Source: Lysobacter antibioticus
GTDB lineage: Bacteria > Pseudomonadota > Gammaproteobacteria > Xanthomonadales > Xanthomonadaceae
Assembly (NCBI RefSeq): GCF_000731095.1
Contig: NZ_JMTZ01000042.1
Span: 1 to 35,403 of the forward strand
DNA length: 35,403 nt
Reading direction: 5' to 3'
Each line of letters opens with the position of its first letter. Within the stretch, counting starts at the first letter, position 1. The translations under genes were made by a program, and so were the position numbers. The notes beneath the pieces were generated by a model. It was not told where the DNA came from and did not search any database. It saw nothing but the letters and a program-made list of their open reading frames with translations. Positions 1 through 6,893 of this stretch are shown piece after piece.

Positions 1-12
1 CCTGTCCCGATG

Positions 13-39
13 AAAAACGGCCTGCATCCATGCAGGCCG
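13..39 (-). terminator. Rho-independent terminator of the yjf/PspA cluster
   Basis: Read on the minus strand, a perfect 9-bp stem (arms 31-39 and 18-26) with a 4-base loop is followed by five T (positions 17-13). It lies about 100 bases beyond the stop of the last gene of the cluster (yjfC-like), which fits the end of the transcript. Nothing else is evident in 40-141. Confidence 0.85.
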
Positions 40-141
40 CCCTCCGGGTCTTCGATGGCCTTCGCGAGCGCTCGGCTACGCACGGCAACAGCAAAACATT
101 CCGGCAACGGCAACGGGCATCGAGGCTCGTTGCCGCTCGCT

Positions 142-1326
142 TCAGTCGACGATCGCGTGCGGCACGAAGCGCGAGCTGTCCTGGGTGATCGGGCCGGCGT
201 CTTCGCGCAGACCGATGCCGGCGGCTTGGTCGGCGACGACCCAACTGCCGATCAGCGGGTAGTTGGCGGCGCCGGCCGCATCGTCGAAACGCGGCAGCGC
301 ATGATGGGCCTGGCGTATCGTCGGTGCATCGCTATACGGGCCGTCGCTACTGAGGCGTTCGCCGGTGGCGGTGACCAGCTCGATGTTGGCGCCTTCGCGC
401 GAGAACAGCGGCTTGCGTACCCAGCCCGGCGGCAAGGCGATCGCCGGGGTCTCGTCGAAATGCGCTTCGAGCAGGTTCGGGTGGCCGCGATGGCGCTGCC
501 ACAACAGCGGCAGCACGCCCTTGTTGCTGAGGATCGCCTTCCAGGCCGGCTCGATCAGCTGCATCTGCGAGGCGGCGAGCTTGGAGCCGTATTCCTCGAC
601 GAACATCCATTCCAGCGGATACAGCTTGAACAGGGTGCGGATGACCCGGTCGTCGCCGTCGGTGAACCAACCCTCGGCGCTGATGCCGATACCTTCGATA
701 CTGAGTTCCAGCGTTTCCACGCCGGCCTGCTCGGCGCAGTCGCGCAGGTAGCGCACCGTGCCCTGGTCCTCGGCCGAGCCTTCGACCGCGGCGAAATGCA
801 CCGGCGTGGCGATGCGCTGCTCGCGCGCCAGGGTCGCGAAGGTCTCGATCAACAGCTCCTGGATGCGGTTGTATTGATCTGCCTTCGGCCCCAACACGCC
901 GCGTTCGACGCTCTGCTCCAGCCACAGCCACTGGAAGTAGGCCGCCTCGTACAGCGAAGTCGGGGTGTCGTAATTGAGTTCGTAGAGCTTGGCCGGGCCG
1001 GTGCCGTCGTAGGCCAGGTCCATGCGCCCGTACAGATGCGGCTCGCGACGGCGCCAGGAATCGGCGATCCAGTCCCAGTACGCCGGCGGGATCGCCAAGC
1101 GGGCGAGCAATTCCTCGGACCCGGCGACCTCGTCGACCAGGGCCATCGCCATGTCGTGCAGTTCCTGGGTCGGCTGTTCGAGGTCGTCCTCGATCTGCTT
1201 CAGGCTGAAGGCGTAGTACGCCGACTCGTCCCAGTACGGCGCGCCGTCGATGGTGTGGAAATGGAAGCCCAGCGACTGGGCCTGATCGCGCCAGTCGGGG
1301 CGCGGCGTTACCGCGATGCGTTTCAT
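142..1326 (-). CDS. yjfC: Glutathionylspermidine synthase-like ATP-grasp protein (YjfC/YgiC type)
   Basis: A 394-residue protein resembling the C-terminal synthetase half of glutathionylspermidine synthase, without the N-terminal amidase half. Seen motifs are YELNYDTPTSLYEA near the N-terminal third, REGANIELV in the last third and the closing GIGLREDAGPIT...SRFVPH block, all typical of the family; the fold is ATP-grasp, a carboxylate-amine ligase. YgiC/YjfC proteins are known not to be proven glutathionylspermidine synthases, so the substrate is open. I chose the ATG at 1326 (MKRIAVTP) rather than the in-frame start at 1401, which would overlap the upstream gene and adds a low-complexity leader. 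It is the last gene of the cluster, 52 bases after the DUF1190 gene and before a strong terminator. The neighbour with a C-terminal glycine tail is a conceivable substrate (inference). Confidence 0.93.
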   Translation of the reverse strand: MKRIAVTPRPDWRDQAQSLGFHFHTIDGAPYWDESAYYAFSLKQIEDDLEQPTQELHDMAMALVDEVAGSEELLARLAIPPAYWDWIADSWRRREPHLYGRMDLAYDGTGPAKLYELNYDTPTSLYEAAYFQWLWLEQSVERGVLGPKADQYNRIQELLIETFATLAREQRIATPVHFAAVEGSAEDQGTVRYLRDCAEQAGVETLELSIEGIGISAEGWFTDGDDRVIRTLFKLYPLEWMFVEEYGSKLAASQMQLIEPAWKAILSNKGVLPLLWQRHRGHPNLLEAHFDETPAIALPPGWVRKPLFSREGANIELVTATGERLSSDGPYSDAPTIRQAHHALPRFDDAAGAANYPLIGSWVVADQAAGIGLREDAGPITQDSSRFVPHAIVD

Positions 1327-1378
1327 GCTGACTGCAGTCCGCCGGGTTGCGTATCGATGGGGGCGCTGGAGACCGGCT

Positions 1379-1987
1379 TCAACCGCCGCGGCCGCCGCCA
1401 CCGCGACTGCTGCTGCCGCCGAAGCCGCCGCGCGCCGCGGCGCTGGAACCGAAGCCCGAACGCGAGACGGTGACCGCGCGCGTCGGCAAGGCGGTGTTGC
1501 CGTACTTGCCGTAGACGGTGCCGCTGTTGCTGCTGACGCGTTCGCCGCCGGGGCGCAGATAGCCGCCGCTGCGGTAGTCGCGGTACAACGGCGAGACCCC
1601 GCCGATGCCGTAGTAACCGCGCGGCTGCATCGCCTGCGACAGGGCGTAGCCGATCAGGAAACCCGACATCGACGGCATGTAGCTGTGGCTGCCACCGGTC
1701 GGGTTGGCCGGCGCCGACTGGCAGGCACCGAACTGTTCGTTGCACTCGCGCTCGCTCTCGAAGCGCGGCGCCAGCTTTTCGTGCTCGACCAGGGCCTTGT
1801 AATAGGCCGCCTCGCATTCCGCCGGCGCGATCTCGGTCTGCACCTTGCACTCTTCCAGCGAGGTCAGGACCTTGCCGCTGGGTTCGTCCTCGCAGCCGGT
1901 CAGCAGCGCCGGCACCGCCGCGGCCATCAACACCAGCTTGAGGTTGCGCGATCGCTTGCTCGTAGAGGGCGTCATGGCGGCGCTCAC
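1379..1987 (-). CDS. yjfM: DUF1190 lipoprotein-like protein (YjfM/YgiB type)
   Basis: About 200 residues: a basic N-terminus, a hydrophobic stretch ending in the lipobox LLTGC (Cys32 from the first start), a Cys-containing middle region, then a Ser/Gly/Arg-rich tail ending in GGGGRGG. This matches the DUF1190 family (YgiB/YjfM), always found beside the ATP-grasp partner in enterics. The GTG at 1987 overlaps the upstream stop by 4 bases (GTGA), favouring translational coupling; the ATG at 1975 is an equally plausible start and keeps the signal sequence. Lipidation and outer-membrane placement follow from the lipobox and are inferred. Function is unknown. The disordered tail with a terminal glycine is the notable feature. 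Confidence 0.87.
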   Translation of the reverse strand: MSAAMTPSTSKRSRNLKLVLMAAAVPALLTGCEDEPSGKVLTSLEECKVQTEIAPAECEAAYYKALVEHEKLAPRFESERECNEQFGACQSAPANPTGGSHSYMPSMSGFLIGYALSQAMQPRGYYGIGGVSPLYRDYRSGGYLRPGGERVSSNSGTVYGKYGNTALPTRAVTVSRSGFGSSAAARGGFGGSSSRGGGGRGG

Positions 1988-2391
1988 GGCGTCATGGCGG
2001 CGGCGTTGATCAGGCCGACGCTGATCGACACGCCGGCCGAGAAGATGCCGGCGGCGGTCTGGTTAAGGGTGATCTGCTGCGACAGCTTGGGCGCGACCAG
2101 GCGCGCCAGCAGGAACGCGAACAACTGCACGATCACCGACACCGCGCCCCAGATCGCCGCGTCGATCAGGCTGACCGAGTTGGAGATCGCCGAATGCAGC
2201 GGCAAGGCCAGGCCGATCAGGGTGCCGGAGAACGCGGTCGCGGCGGCGGTGTTGCCTTCGCGGATCAGGCTCAGCTCGCGGTGCGGGGTGATCAGCAGCA
2301 CGGCCACGGCCGCGGCGATCAGCACGCCGATGCCGATGCCGGCGTAAGCGAGGAAGTTGAGGAAACTGTGAGCGGTGATCGGGGCGTCCAT
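1984..2391 (-). CDS. yjfL: DUF350 integral membrane protein (YjfL type)
   Basis: A 135-residue, strongly hydrophobic protein with about four membrane segments (around residues 13-35, 48-65, 74-97 and 110-132). The motif THREL-like PHRELSLIREGN after the first segment and FSGTLIGLALPL in the second match the DUF350 family (YjfL). Its stop overlaps the start of the DUF1190 gene by 4 bases and it follows the DUF2491 gene by 34 bases, so all three are probably co-translated. The family has no established biochemical role; context links it to PspA-type membrane stress proteins. It acts in the inner membrane. Confidence 0.9.
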   Translation of the reverse strand: MDAPITAHSFLNFLAYAGIGIGVLIAAAVAVLLITPHRELSLIREGNTAAATAFSGTLIGLALPLHSAISNSVSLIDAAIWGAVSVIVQLFAFLLARLVAPKLSQQITLNQTAAGIFSAGVSISVGLINAAAMTP

Positions 2392-2425
2392 GGGGATCCT
2401 TGCGGCGTGCGGTGAGGTGGCGGGC

Positions 2426-3088
2426 TCAGGTGATGTCGAGATCGGCGGTGGTCAGGTCCAGGCCGATCGCATAGGTCACGCAGAACTCGTTGGGGCCGTA
2501 GTCTTCGGCGGTGACGAGGAGGAATTCCTCGCGGTCCAGCTCGACCACGTCGCGCCGGTACAGCATGGCGTAATGGGTGAGGTCGTCGTCCTTGCGCGGC
2601 GGGTCGTGGCGGTACAGCACCTCGTCGTAGACCACCGGAGGCACTTTCTCGGCCGCGCCTTCGTTGCCGAACTCGCGGTACCAGGTGCGGCCGGCGTACT
2701 CGATCTGCGCCGCGCCCAGATGGCGGTGCTCGGCGATGAAGCGCTTGAACTCGGCCTGGCTGGCCGGGTTCACCGTTTCGAGGAACACGAAGGCCTTGAT
2801 GCCCTCGATCTGGACGCTCGCGGTGCTGATCTGCAGATAGCCGTCTTCGTCGAGATAGAAGCGGTGCAGGTCGTGGCCGCCGCCCAGGTCGATATGGCCG
2901 TAGCAAGGAATGCCCTGGTGGCCTTCGGGCAGCTGCACGCTCCACGCCTGCGGATGGGCGCGGAACATCATCGTGTCGAAGGCGACCCGGCCGTTGATGC
3001 GCAGGCCCAGCGGCAGCTCGTGCGCGAACGGCGCCGGCGCCGAAGCGGGCGTTTTCTTGCCGCCGAATAATCCGTCCAACCAACCCAT
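2426..3088 (-). CDS. yjfK: DUF2491 protein (YjfK type)
   Basis: A 220-residue soluble protein beginning MGWLDGLFGGKK, a short amphipathic glycine-rich start that could touch the membrane. The body, with blocks such as QGIPCYGHIDLG, DEDGYLQI and FLLVTAEDYGPNEFCVTYAIGLDL, matches the DUF2491/YjfK family. The ATG at 3088 was chosen because upstream in-frame codons lie inside the 3' end of the channel gene. The channel gene ends only 10 bases upstream. No catalytic motif is visible and no function is established; its place in a PspA cluster suggests a membrane-associated accessory role (inference). Confidence 0.88.
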   Translation of the reverse strand: MGWLDGLFGGKKTPASAPAPFAHELPLGLRINGRVAFDTMMFRAHPQAWSVQLPEGHQGIPCYGHIDLGGGHDLHRFYLDEDGYLQISTASVQIEGIKAFVFLETVNPASQAEFKRFIAEHRHLGAAQIEYAGRTWYREFGNEGAAEKVPPVVYDEVLYRHDPPRKDDDLTHYAMLYRRDVVELDREEFLLVTAEDYGPNEFCVTYAIGLDLTTADLDIT

Positions 3089-3098
3089 CTGCGTTCTC

Positions 3099-4148
3099 TC
3101 AGGTGACCGCCAGCGAGGCCCACGGCACGCGGCGGCTGTCGATGCGTGCGTCGGCAAGGTAATACAACACGCTGCCCGGCGCGATCTCGACATGATCGGC
3201 CGGATTCAGTACCGGCGCCGCGCTGCGGCCGTCGCGGAAGCCGATCCACAGCGCCGACTGGCTGCGGAACGCGCCGGCGAGTTTGCCGGCGAGCAGCGGC
3301 TGCGCGTCGGCGGGCACCGGCAAACTGAATTGGGTCGGGCCGCCGCTCGACAGCCATTCGCCGGCGACCAGCGAGCTGCCGGCGTCCTGCACGGCGCGCG
3401 CGATCACGTCGACGTGCAAGGGCCGCGTGCATTCGACGTGCGGGTAATGGCTGCGCACCAGGTCGGCGACCGCGGCCGACTCGAAGTGGGCGACCACGTG
3501 CGCAACCGGGCGATGCGCCATCACCGCGAACACCGCCGCCAGCGAGCGATCGTCGTTGTCGGCATGGACGATCACGCGCGCGGCGCCGCCGATCGCGGCG
3601 CGGGCGTATTCGCCACAATCGGCATAGGAGGCGGCGGAGACGAAGCGGATCTGGTCCGGCAACGGGTTCTCGGCCAGCCCTTCGGCGACCAGGACGATGC
3701 CTTCGTCGTCGGTGTGGGTGTCGGCCAGCAACAACTGCACCAGCCGCACCGACTCGCGTCCGTGCCAGCCGATCAGCACGGTATGGCCCTGCATGTCCTC
3801 GTAACTCATCTTGCCCACCTGATGGCGCTTCCAGAAATGCAGCAGGCTCGCGCTGGTCTTGGCCAGCACTGAGGCGAACAGGGCGACCGCGCCCGGCATC
3901 ACGAACAGGGCGACGACGTAGCGCCCGGCCGCGCTGCCCGGCGACAGATCGCCGTAGCCGATGGTGCTGGCCGTGGTCATGTAGTAGTAGACGAACGCGT
4001 CCCAGCCCAGCAGCTTGTCTTCGCCGGCCCAGGACAGCAGCAGCCAGGTGCCGGTCATGTGCAGGACCAGCGCGGCCGCGACCACGCCCCAGCTGATGCG
4101 GCGCAGATGGCCGCGCATGAGGCGGTAGAACTTGCCGATTACGATCAT
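3099..4148 (-). CDS. Two-TM potassium channel with RCK/TrkA-N-like cytoplasmic domain
   Basis: A 349-residue protein. Residues about 18-40 and 74-98 are membrane helices flanking a pore loop with the K+ selectivity filter TIGYGD (62-67). From about residue 120 a Rossmann-like domain begins (HTVLIGWHGRES), as in RCK/TrkA-N regulatory domains of KefC- and MthK-type channels, though the usual GxGxxG is altered to GWHGRE. Family knowledge gives a role in K+ flux across the inner membrane, gated by a ligand or redox state. It lies inside an otherwise E. coli-like yjfIJKLMC order, 10 bases before yjfK, so it belongs to the same unit downstream of a 462-base spacer. No strong Shine-Dalgarno is visible before the ATG at 4148. 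Confidence 0.9.
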   Translation of the reverse strand: MIVIGKFYRLMRGHLRRISWGVVAAALVLHMTGTWLLLSWAGEDKLLGWDAFVYYYMTTASTIGYGDLSPGSAAGRYVVALFVMPGAVALFASVLAKTSASLLHFWKRHQVGKMSYEDMQGHTVLIGWHGRESVRLVQLLLADTHTDDEGIVLVAEGLAENPLPDQIRFVSAASYADCGEYARAAIGGAARVIVHADNDDRSLAAVFAVMAHRPVAHVVAHFESAAVADLVRSHYPHVECTRPLHVDVIARAVQDAGSSLVAGEWLSSGGPTQFSLPVPADAQPLLAGKLAGAFRSQSALWIGFRDGRSAAPVLNPADHVEIAPGSVLYYLADARIDSRRVPWASLAVT

Positions 4149-4610
4149 GTCAGCGGGTTACGTCCGTGTGTGGGAGGCGCCGGGTGCCGCATGGTGTCAT
4201 TAACGCCGTCATCCCATCCAGGCGCGGATGACGATCCGAAACCGACTGCATTCAAACCGTCACTCCCCGCCAAGGCGGGAGGATCCACCGGATTTTCGTG
4301 CGAGAGCCCCTGAAATCTCTACCGCCCGGCCAGGGCGCACAACGCCCTGGCGTTCATGGATGCGCGAGCCAGTGGCTCGCAAGCGACATCCATTCACCCC
4401 CGCCTGCGCGGGGATGACGAGCAAAACAGAGCGGTCGACAGATCGACCGCCCTGTCGCGACAGAGTCTCGAATCATCGCTAAGCGGGGATGACGAGCAAA
4501 AACGGGAGCATCGCCCACCACCCTATCGCGGTCGAATGGCGTGATGGCCAAGCGGCCGCCGAACCCAGAACGACCGCCGCCGAGCGATGCCCGGCAGCGG
4601 CAGCGCCTGC
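4149..4610. other. 462-base non-coding spacer inside the PspA cluster
   Basis: No credible gene: the open frames here are short and lack family resemblance. It separates yjfI-yjfJ from the channel and downstream genes and is occupied by degenerate palindromes (separate entry). It could hold an mRNA processing site, a partial terminator or a second promoter; I could not identify a convincing -35/-10 pair. Confidence 0.7.
4207..4497. repeat. Cluster of four degenerate REP-like palindromes
   Basis: Imperfect inverted repeats of the type GTCATCCC...GCGGATGACG occur at 4207-4233, 4259-4283, 4393-4420 and 4472-4497. The last two share GCGGGGATGACGAGCAAAA. Such GGGGATGACG palindromes resemble dispersed intergenic REP-type elements of gammaproteobacteria. 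They fold on either strand and could trim or stabilise the mRNA between yjfJ and the channel gene. Confidence 0.65.
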
Positions 4611-5375
4611 TCAGTTCTTCCGCTCGACGTGCTCGGCGTCCTTCACTTCCACCGCCGGCAGCGACAGCGGCTCGTGGCTGAGCTGCTGCACCGGCTTCTC
4701 GCGGAAGCGCTCGAGGATGTTGTCGACGCTGGCCGATTCCGGCAGCAGGCCGGCGTTGGCCAGCTTGGCGTTGAGATCGCCGTCGCCGCTTTCGGCTTCG
4801 AGCTGCGCCGCCGCCTGCAGGCGGGCGCCGCGTTCGGCCTGGCGGGTCTGGATGCGTTCCAGCGAATCCAGCGCGGTGGTGACCTTGCCGGTGGCGCCGG
4901 AGTGGCGCGCGGCGACCGCGGTCTGGGCGCGCTGCACGGCCTCGGTGGCCTTGACCGTGTCGACCTGCTGCTTGACCCGCGCCAGCTTGCGCTCGGTCGC
5001 GGTGATCGCGGTCTTGAGCTGGGTGATGCTGGCGTCGTAGCTGGCGATGGCCTGCTCGTCGTTCCGGAGGTCGGTCTCGACGGTGGCCAGGCGCTCGGCG
5101 ACTTCGCGCGCCAGCGCTTCGTCGCCCTTGCGCAGGGCGCCGGCGATGTAGGTCTCGTACTCGGCCTTCTTGGCGAAGCGGTCCTTGCTGCGGTTGGCCT
5201 GCAGCTGGCGCTGGGCCATGACCTTGGTCAGCTCTTCCTTCGAGCGGATCAGCTCGTTGCCGGCGTCGCGGATCTCCTGGTCGAGGATCTTCAGCGCGTT
5301 GGCGTCGACCACGGCCTGACCGGCCTCGTGGGCGGTGCCGCGGAACAGGGTCAGGATTTTCTGCAGCAGGCTCAT
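4611..5375 (-). CDS. yjfJ: PspA/IM30-family coiled-coil protein (YjfJ type)
   Basis: A 254-residue protein that starts MSLLQKILTLFRG, the N-terminal amphipathic helix expected of PspA-family membrane-binding proteins. Nearly all of residues 25-190 is charged, Ala/Gln-rich heptad sequence typical of the PspA/IM30 (ESCRT-III-like) coiled coil. The last 60 residues are less regular and end in KN. The start at 5375 overlaps the stop of the DUF2170 gene (ATGA), which fixes it and implies coupling. Known members bind stressed inner membrane and form oligomeric scaffolds. No pspF, pspB or pspC homologue is in the window, so control differs from the classical psp operon. Confidence 0.9.
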   Translation of the reverse strand: MSLLQKILTLFRGTAHEAGQAVVDANALKILDQEIRDAGNELIRSKEELTKVMAQRQLQANRSKDRFAKKAEYETYIAGALRKGDEALAREVAERLATVETDLRNDEQAIASYDASITQLKTAITATERKLARVKQQVDTVKATEAVQRAQTAVAARHSGATGKVTTALDSLERIQTRQAERGARLQAAAQLEAESGDGDLNAKLANAGLLPESASVDNILERFREKPVQQLSHEPLSLPAVEVKDAEHVERKN

Positions 5376-5788
5376 GCGGTCACCAGAAAGGACTTGAGGG
5401 CTTCCACCGCGTCGATCGCGTTGTCGGCCAGGGTGCGGATTTCGAGTTCGATCTGCTCGGCGGTGGAATCGGGCGCCATCTCGCCGAAAACGATGTAGAC
5501 GTCGCGCTCGTTGATCGTGGTCAGACCGAGGTTGGACAGCGGGTTGACCGGGTTCAGGCGCAGGCAGGCCTCGTTGAAGCCGGCCGCGTCGGCGACCTGG
5601 GCGGCTTCGACCAGCGGCGTGGAGACGAAGATCTCGCGGTCGGTCAGGGCGATGGTGACACCCAGGTCGCCGCTTTCGGGCAGGGTCACCTGGATCGCGC
5701 CATCGGCGGTCGGCACTTCTTCGACGTTTTCGCCGCCGAACGAGGCGGCCAGTCGGGTCAACAGTTCTTGCGTGGTCCAACGGGACAT
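5372..5788 (-). CDS. yjfI: DUF2170 protein (YjfI type)
   Basis: A 138-residue acidic soluble protein, first gene of the cluster. It shows blocks such as LPESGDLGVTIALTDREIFVSTPL and NPVNPLSNLGL, which fit the DUF2170/YjfI family that accompanies YjfJ. The ATG at 5788 has AAGGA 8 bases upstream on the minus strand; longer in-frame extensions are low-complexity and cross the candidate promoter. It overlaps yjfJ by 4 bases. Function is unknown; a partner or chaperone role for the PspA homologue is inferred only from constant linkage. Confidence 0.87.
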   Translation of the reverse strand: MSRWTTQELLTRLAASFGGENVEEVPTADGAIQVTLPESGDLGVTIALTDREIFVSTPLVEAAQVADAAGFNEACLRLNPVNPLSNLGLTTINERDVYIVFGEMAPDSTAEQIELEIRTLADNAIDAVEALKSFLVTA

Positions 5789-6209
5789 TAGGGCGGTCCT
5801 TGAAGGTAAAGGCGGCGCGGAAGATAAGGCTTGCGCGGGGAGCGTCCGGGTCGCGGGCGACGAAGGAGGCGGGCGGCTGCCCGTCCCTGGCCCTGCGATC
5901 ATCGTCCGTGACCGTGCTCGTGGATCGTGCAGGTTATAGGGGCGAGCGGTGACCGGCGCAAGGCGCACAGGTCCCGGCCGGCGCGCCGACGACGTTACTG
6001 GGGCGCACGGCAAGCCCGCGCGGCCCGGAGTGAGATAAACTGTCCGGCGGAACTACCCGACCGGCATTCCCGGCCCGCGGCCCTGCATTCGATGGCAGAA
6101 GGCCGGCGGGGTCGTCTCGGCGGGTCCCGTGCAGCGGCCGCGCCGATCCCCGGTGCGGCCACGTCGATGGCTTTAGTGCACCCGAACGGGGGCACGCAAT
6201 AGGTGGATC
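5789..6209. other. Divergent intergenic region, yjfI / cytochrome c
   Basis: No gene was found in these 421 bases. The minus side carries a candidate sigma-70 promoter (5933-5961) for the PspA cluster. A GATAAA-like -10 occurs near 6033-6038 on the plus side without a convincing -35. No sigma-54 (-24/-12) element of the classical psp type was seen. Confidence 0.6.
5933..5961 (-). promoter_or_regulatory. Candidate sigma-70 promoter of the PspA cluster
   Basis: Minus-strand TTGCGC (5961-5956), a 17-base spacer and TATAAC (5938-5933). The predicted start is near 5926, giving a leader of roughly 140 bases before yjfI. Spacing is ideal and the -10 has one mismatch, but it was found by eye in GC-rich DNA. 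Confidence 0.5.
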
Positions 6210-6725
6210 GTGCGCAATTACGACCTCGAATTCCTGAAGAAATTCTCGATGGTGATCGGCTTTCTGATGCTGGTGACTCTCGGCCTGATGATCGCGGCCT
6301 ACTTCGTCCACCACCAGTTGCCGCAGGAAGTCGACCCCAGGGCGGCCAAGCGCACCGAGAACCGCATCGGTCCGGTCGGCGCGGTCTATGCCGGCGCGAC
6401 CGGCGCCGCCTCGCAGCAGGCCGCGGTCGCCGCGGCGGCCGCCAAGGCCGCTTCGCAAGTCGCCTACGGCGGCACCCTGGACGGCAAGGTCATCTTCGAC
6501 AGCCTGTGCGCGGGCTGTCACAAGTCCGGCGCCGGCGGCGCTCCGACGATGGACGCGGCGCACTGGTCGGCGCGCATCGCCCAGGGCAAGGACACCCTGC
6601 ACAAGCACGCGATCGAAGGCTTCACCGGCAGCGCCGGCATCATGCCGCCGAAGGGCGGCAACCCGGCTCTGACCAACGAGCAGGTCGCCTCGACCGTCGA
6701 CTGGATGCTCGAAAACATCAAGTAA
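6210..6725 (+). CDS. Membrane-anchored cytochrome c5-family protein
   Basis: A 171-residue protein. Residues about 14-33 form one membrane helix that acts as uncleaved anchor, followed by an Ala-rich linker (to about 85) and a class I cytochrome c domain. The heme motif CAGCH is at 100-104 and the distal ligand is probably Met145 in GIMPPKGG. It would sit on the periplasmic side and carry electrons. The GTG at 6210 was preferred because AGGTGG precedes it and the protein then starts MRNYDLEF; a GTG at 6203 is in another frame. The gene stands alone, followed by a terminator. Confidence 0.9.
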   Translation: MRNYDLEFLKKFSMVIGFLMLVTLGLMIAAYFVHHQLPQEVDPRAAKRTENRIGPVGAVYAGATGAASQQAAVAAAAAKAASQVAYGGTLDGKVIFDSLCAGCHKSGAGGAPTMDAAHWSARIAQGKDTLHKHAIEGFTGSAGIMPPKGGNPALTNEQVASTVDWMLENIK

Positions 6726-6749
6726 GCCGCGCTCGCGCAGGCTCGCCGG

Positions 6750-6778
6750 ACGCCGCCTTCGGGCGGCGTTTGCGTTTG
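6750..6778 (+). terminator. Hairpin terminator after the cytochrome c gene
   Basis: An 8-bp perfect stem (6750-6757 with 6762-6769) closes a TTCG tetraloop and is followed by a T-rich tail (TTTGCGTTTG). It begins 25 bases after the stop codon. Confidence 0.75.
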
Positions 6779-6893
6779 CGCGCCCGACGCGCCGGCTCGG
6801 CAAGGACTCCGGCAAAGGCTGCGGCCCGATGGCACACGACGCCGCGCCGGCGCGCTGCCGATAATGGTCGTTCCCATCGCCGCCGAGCCCGCC

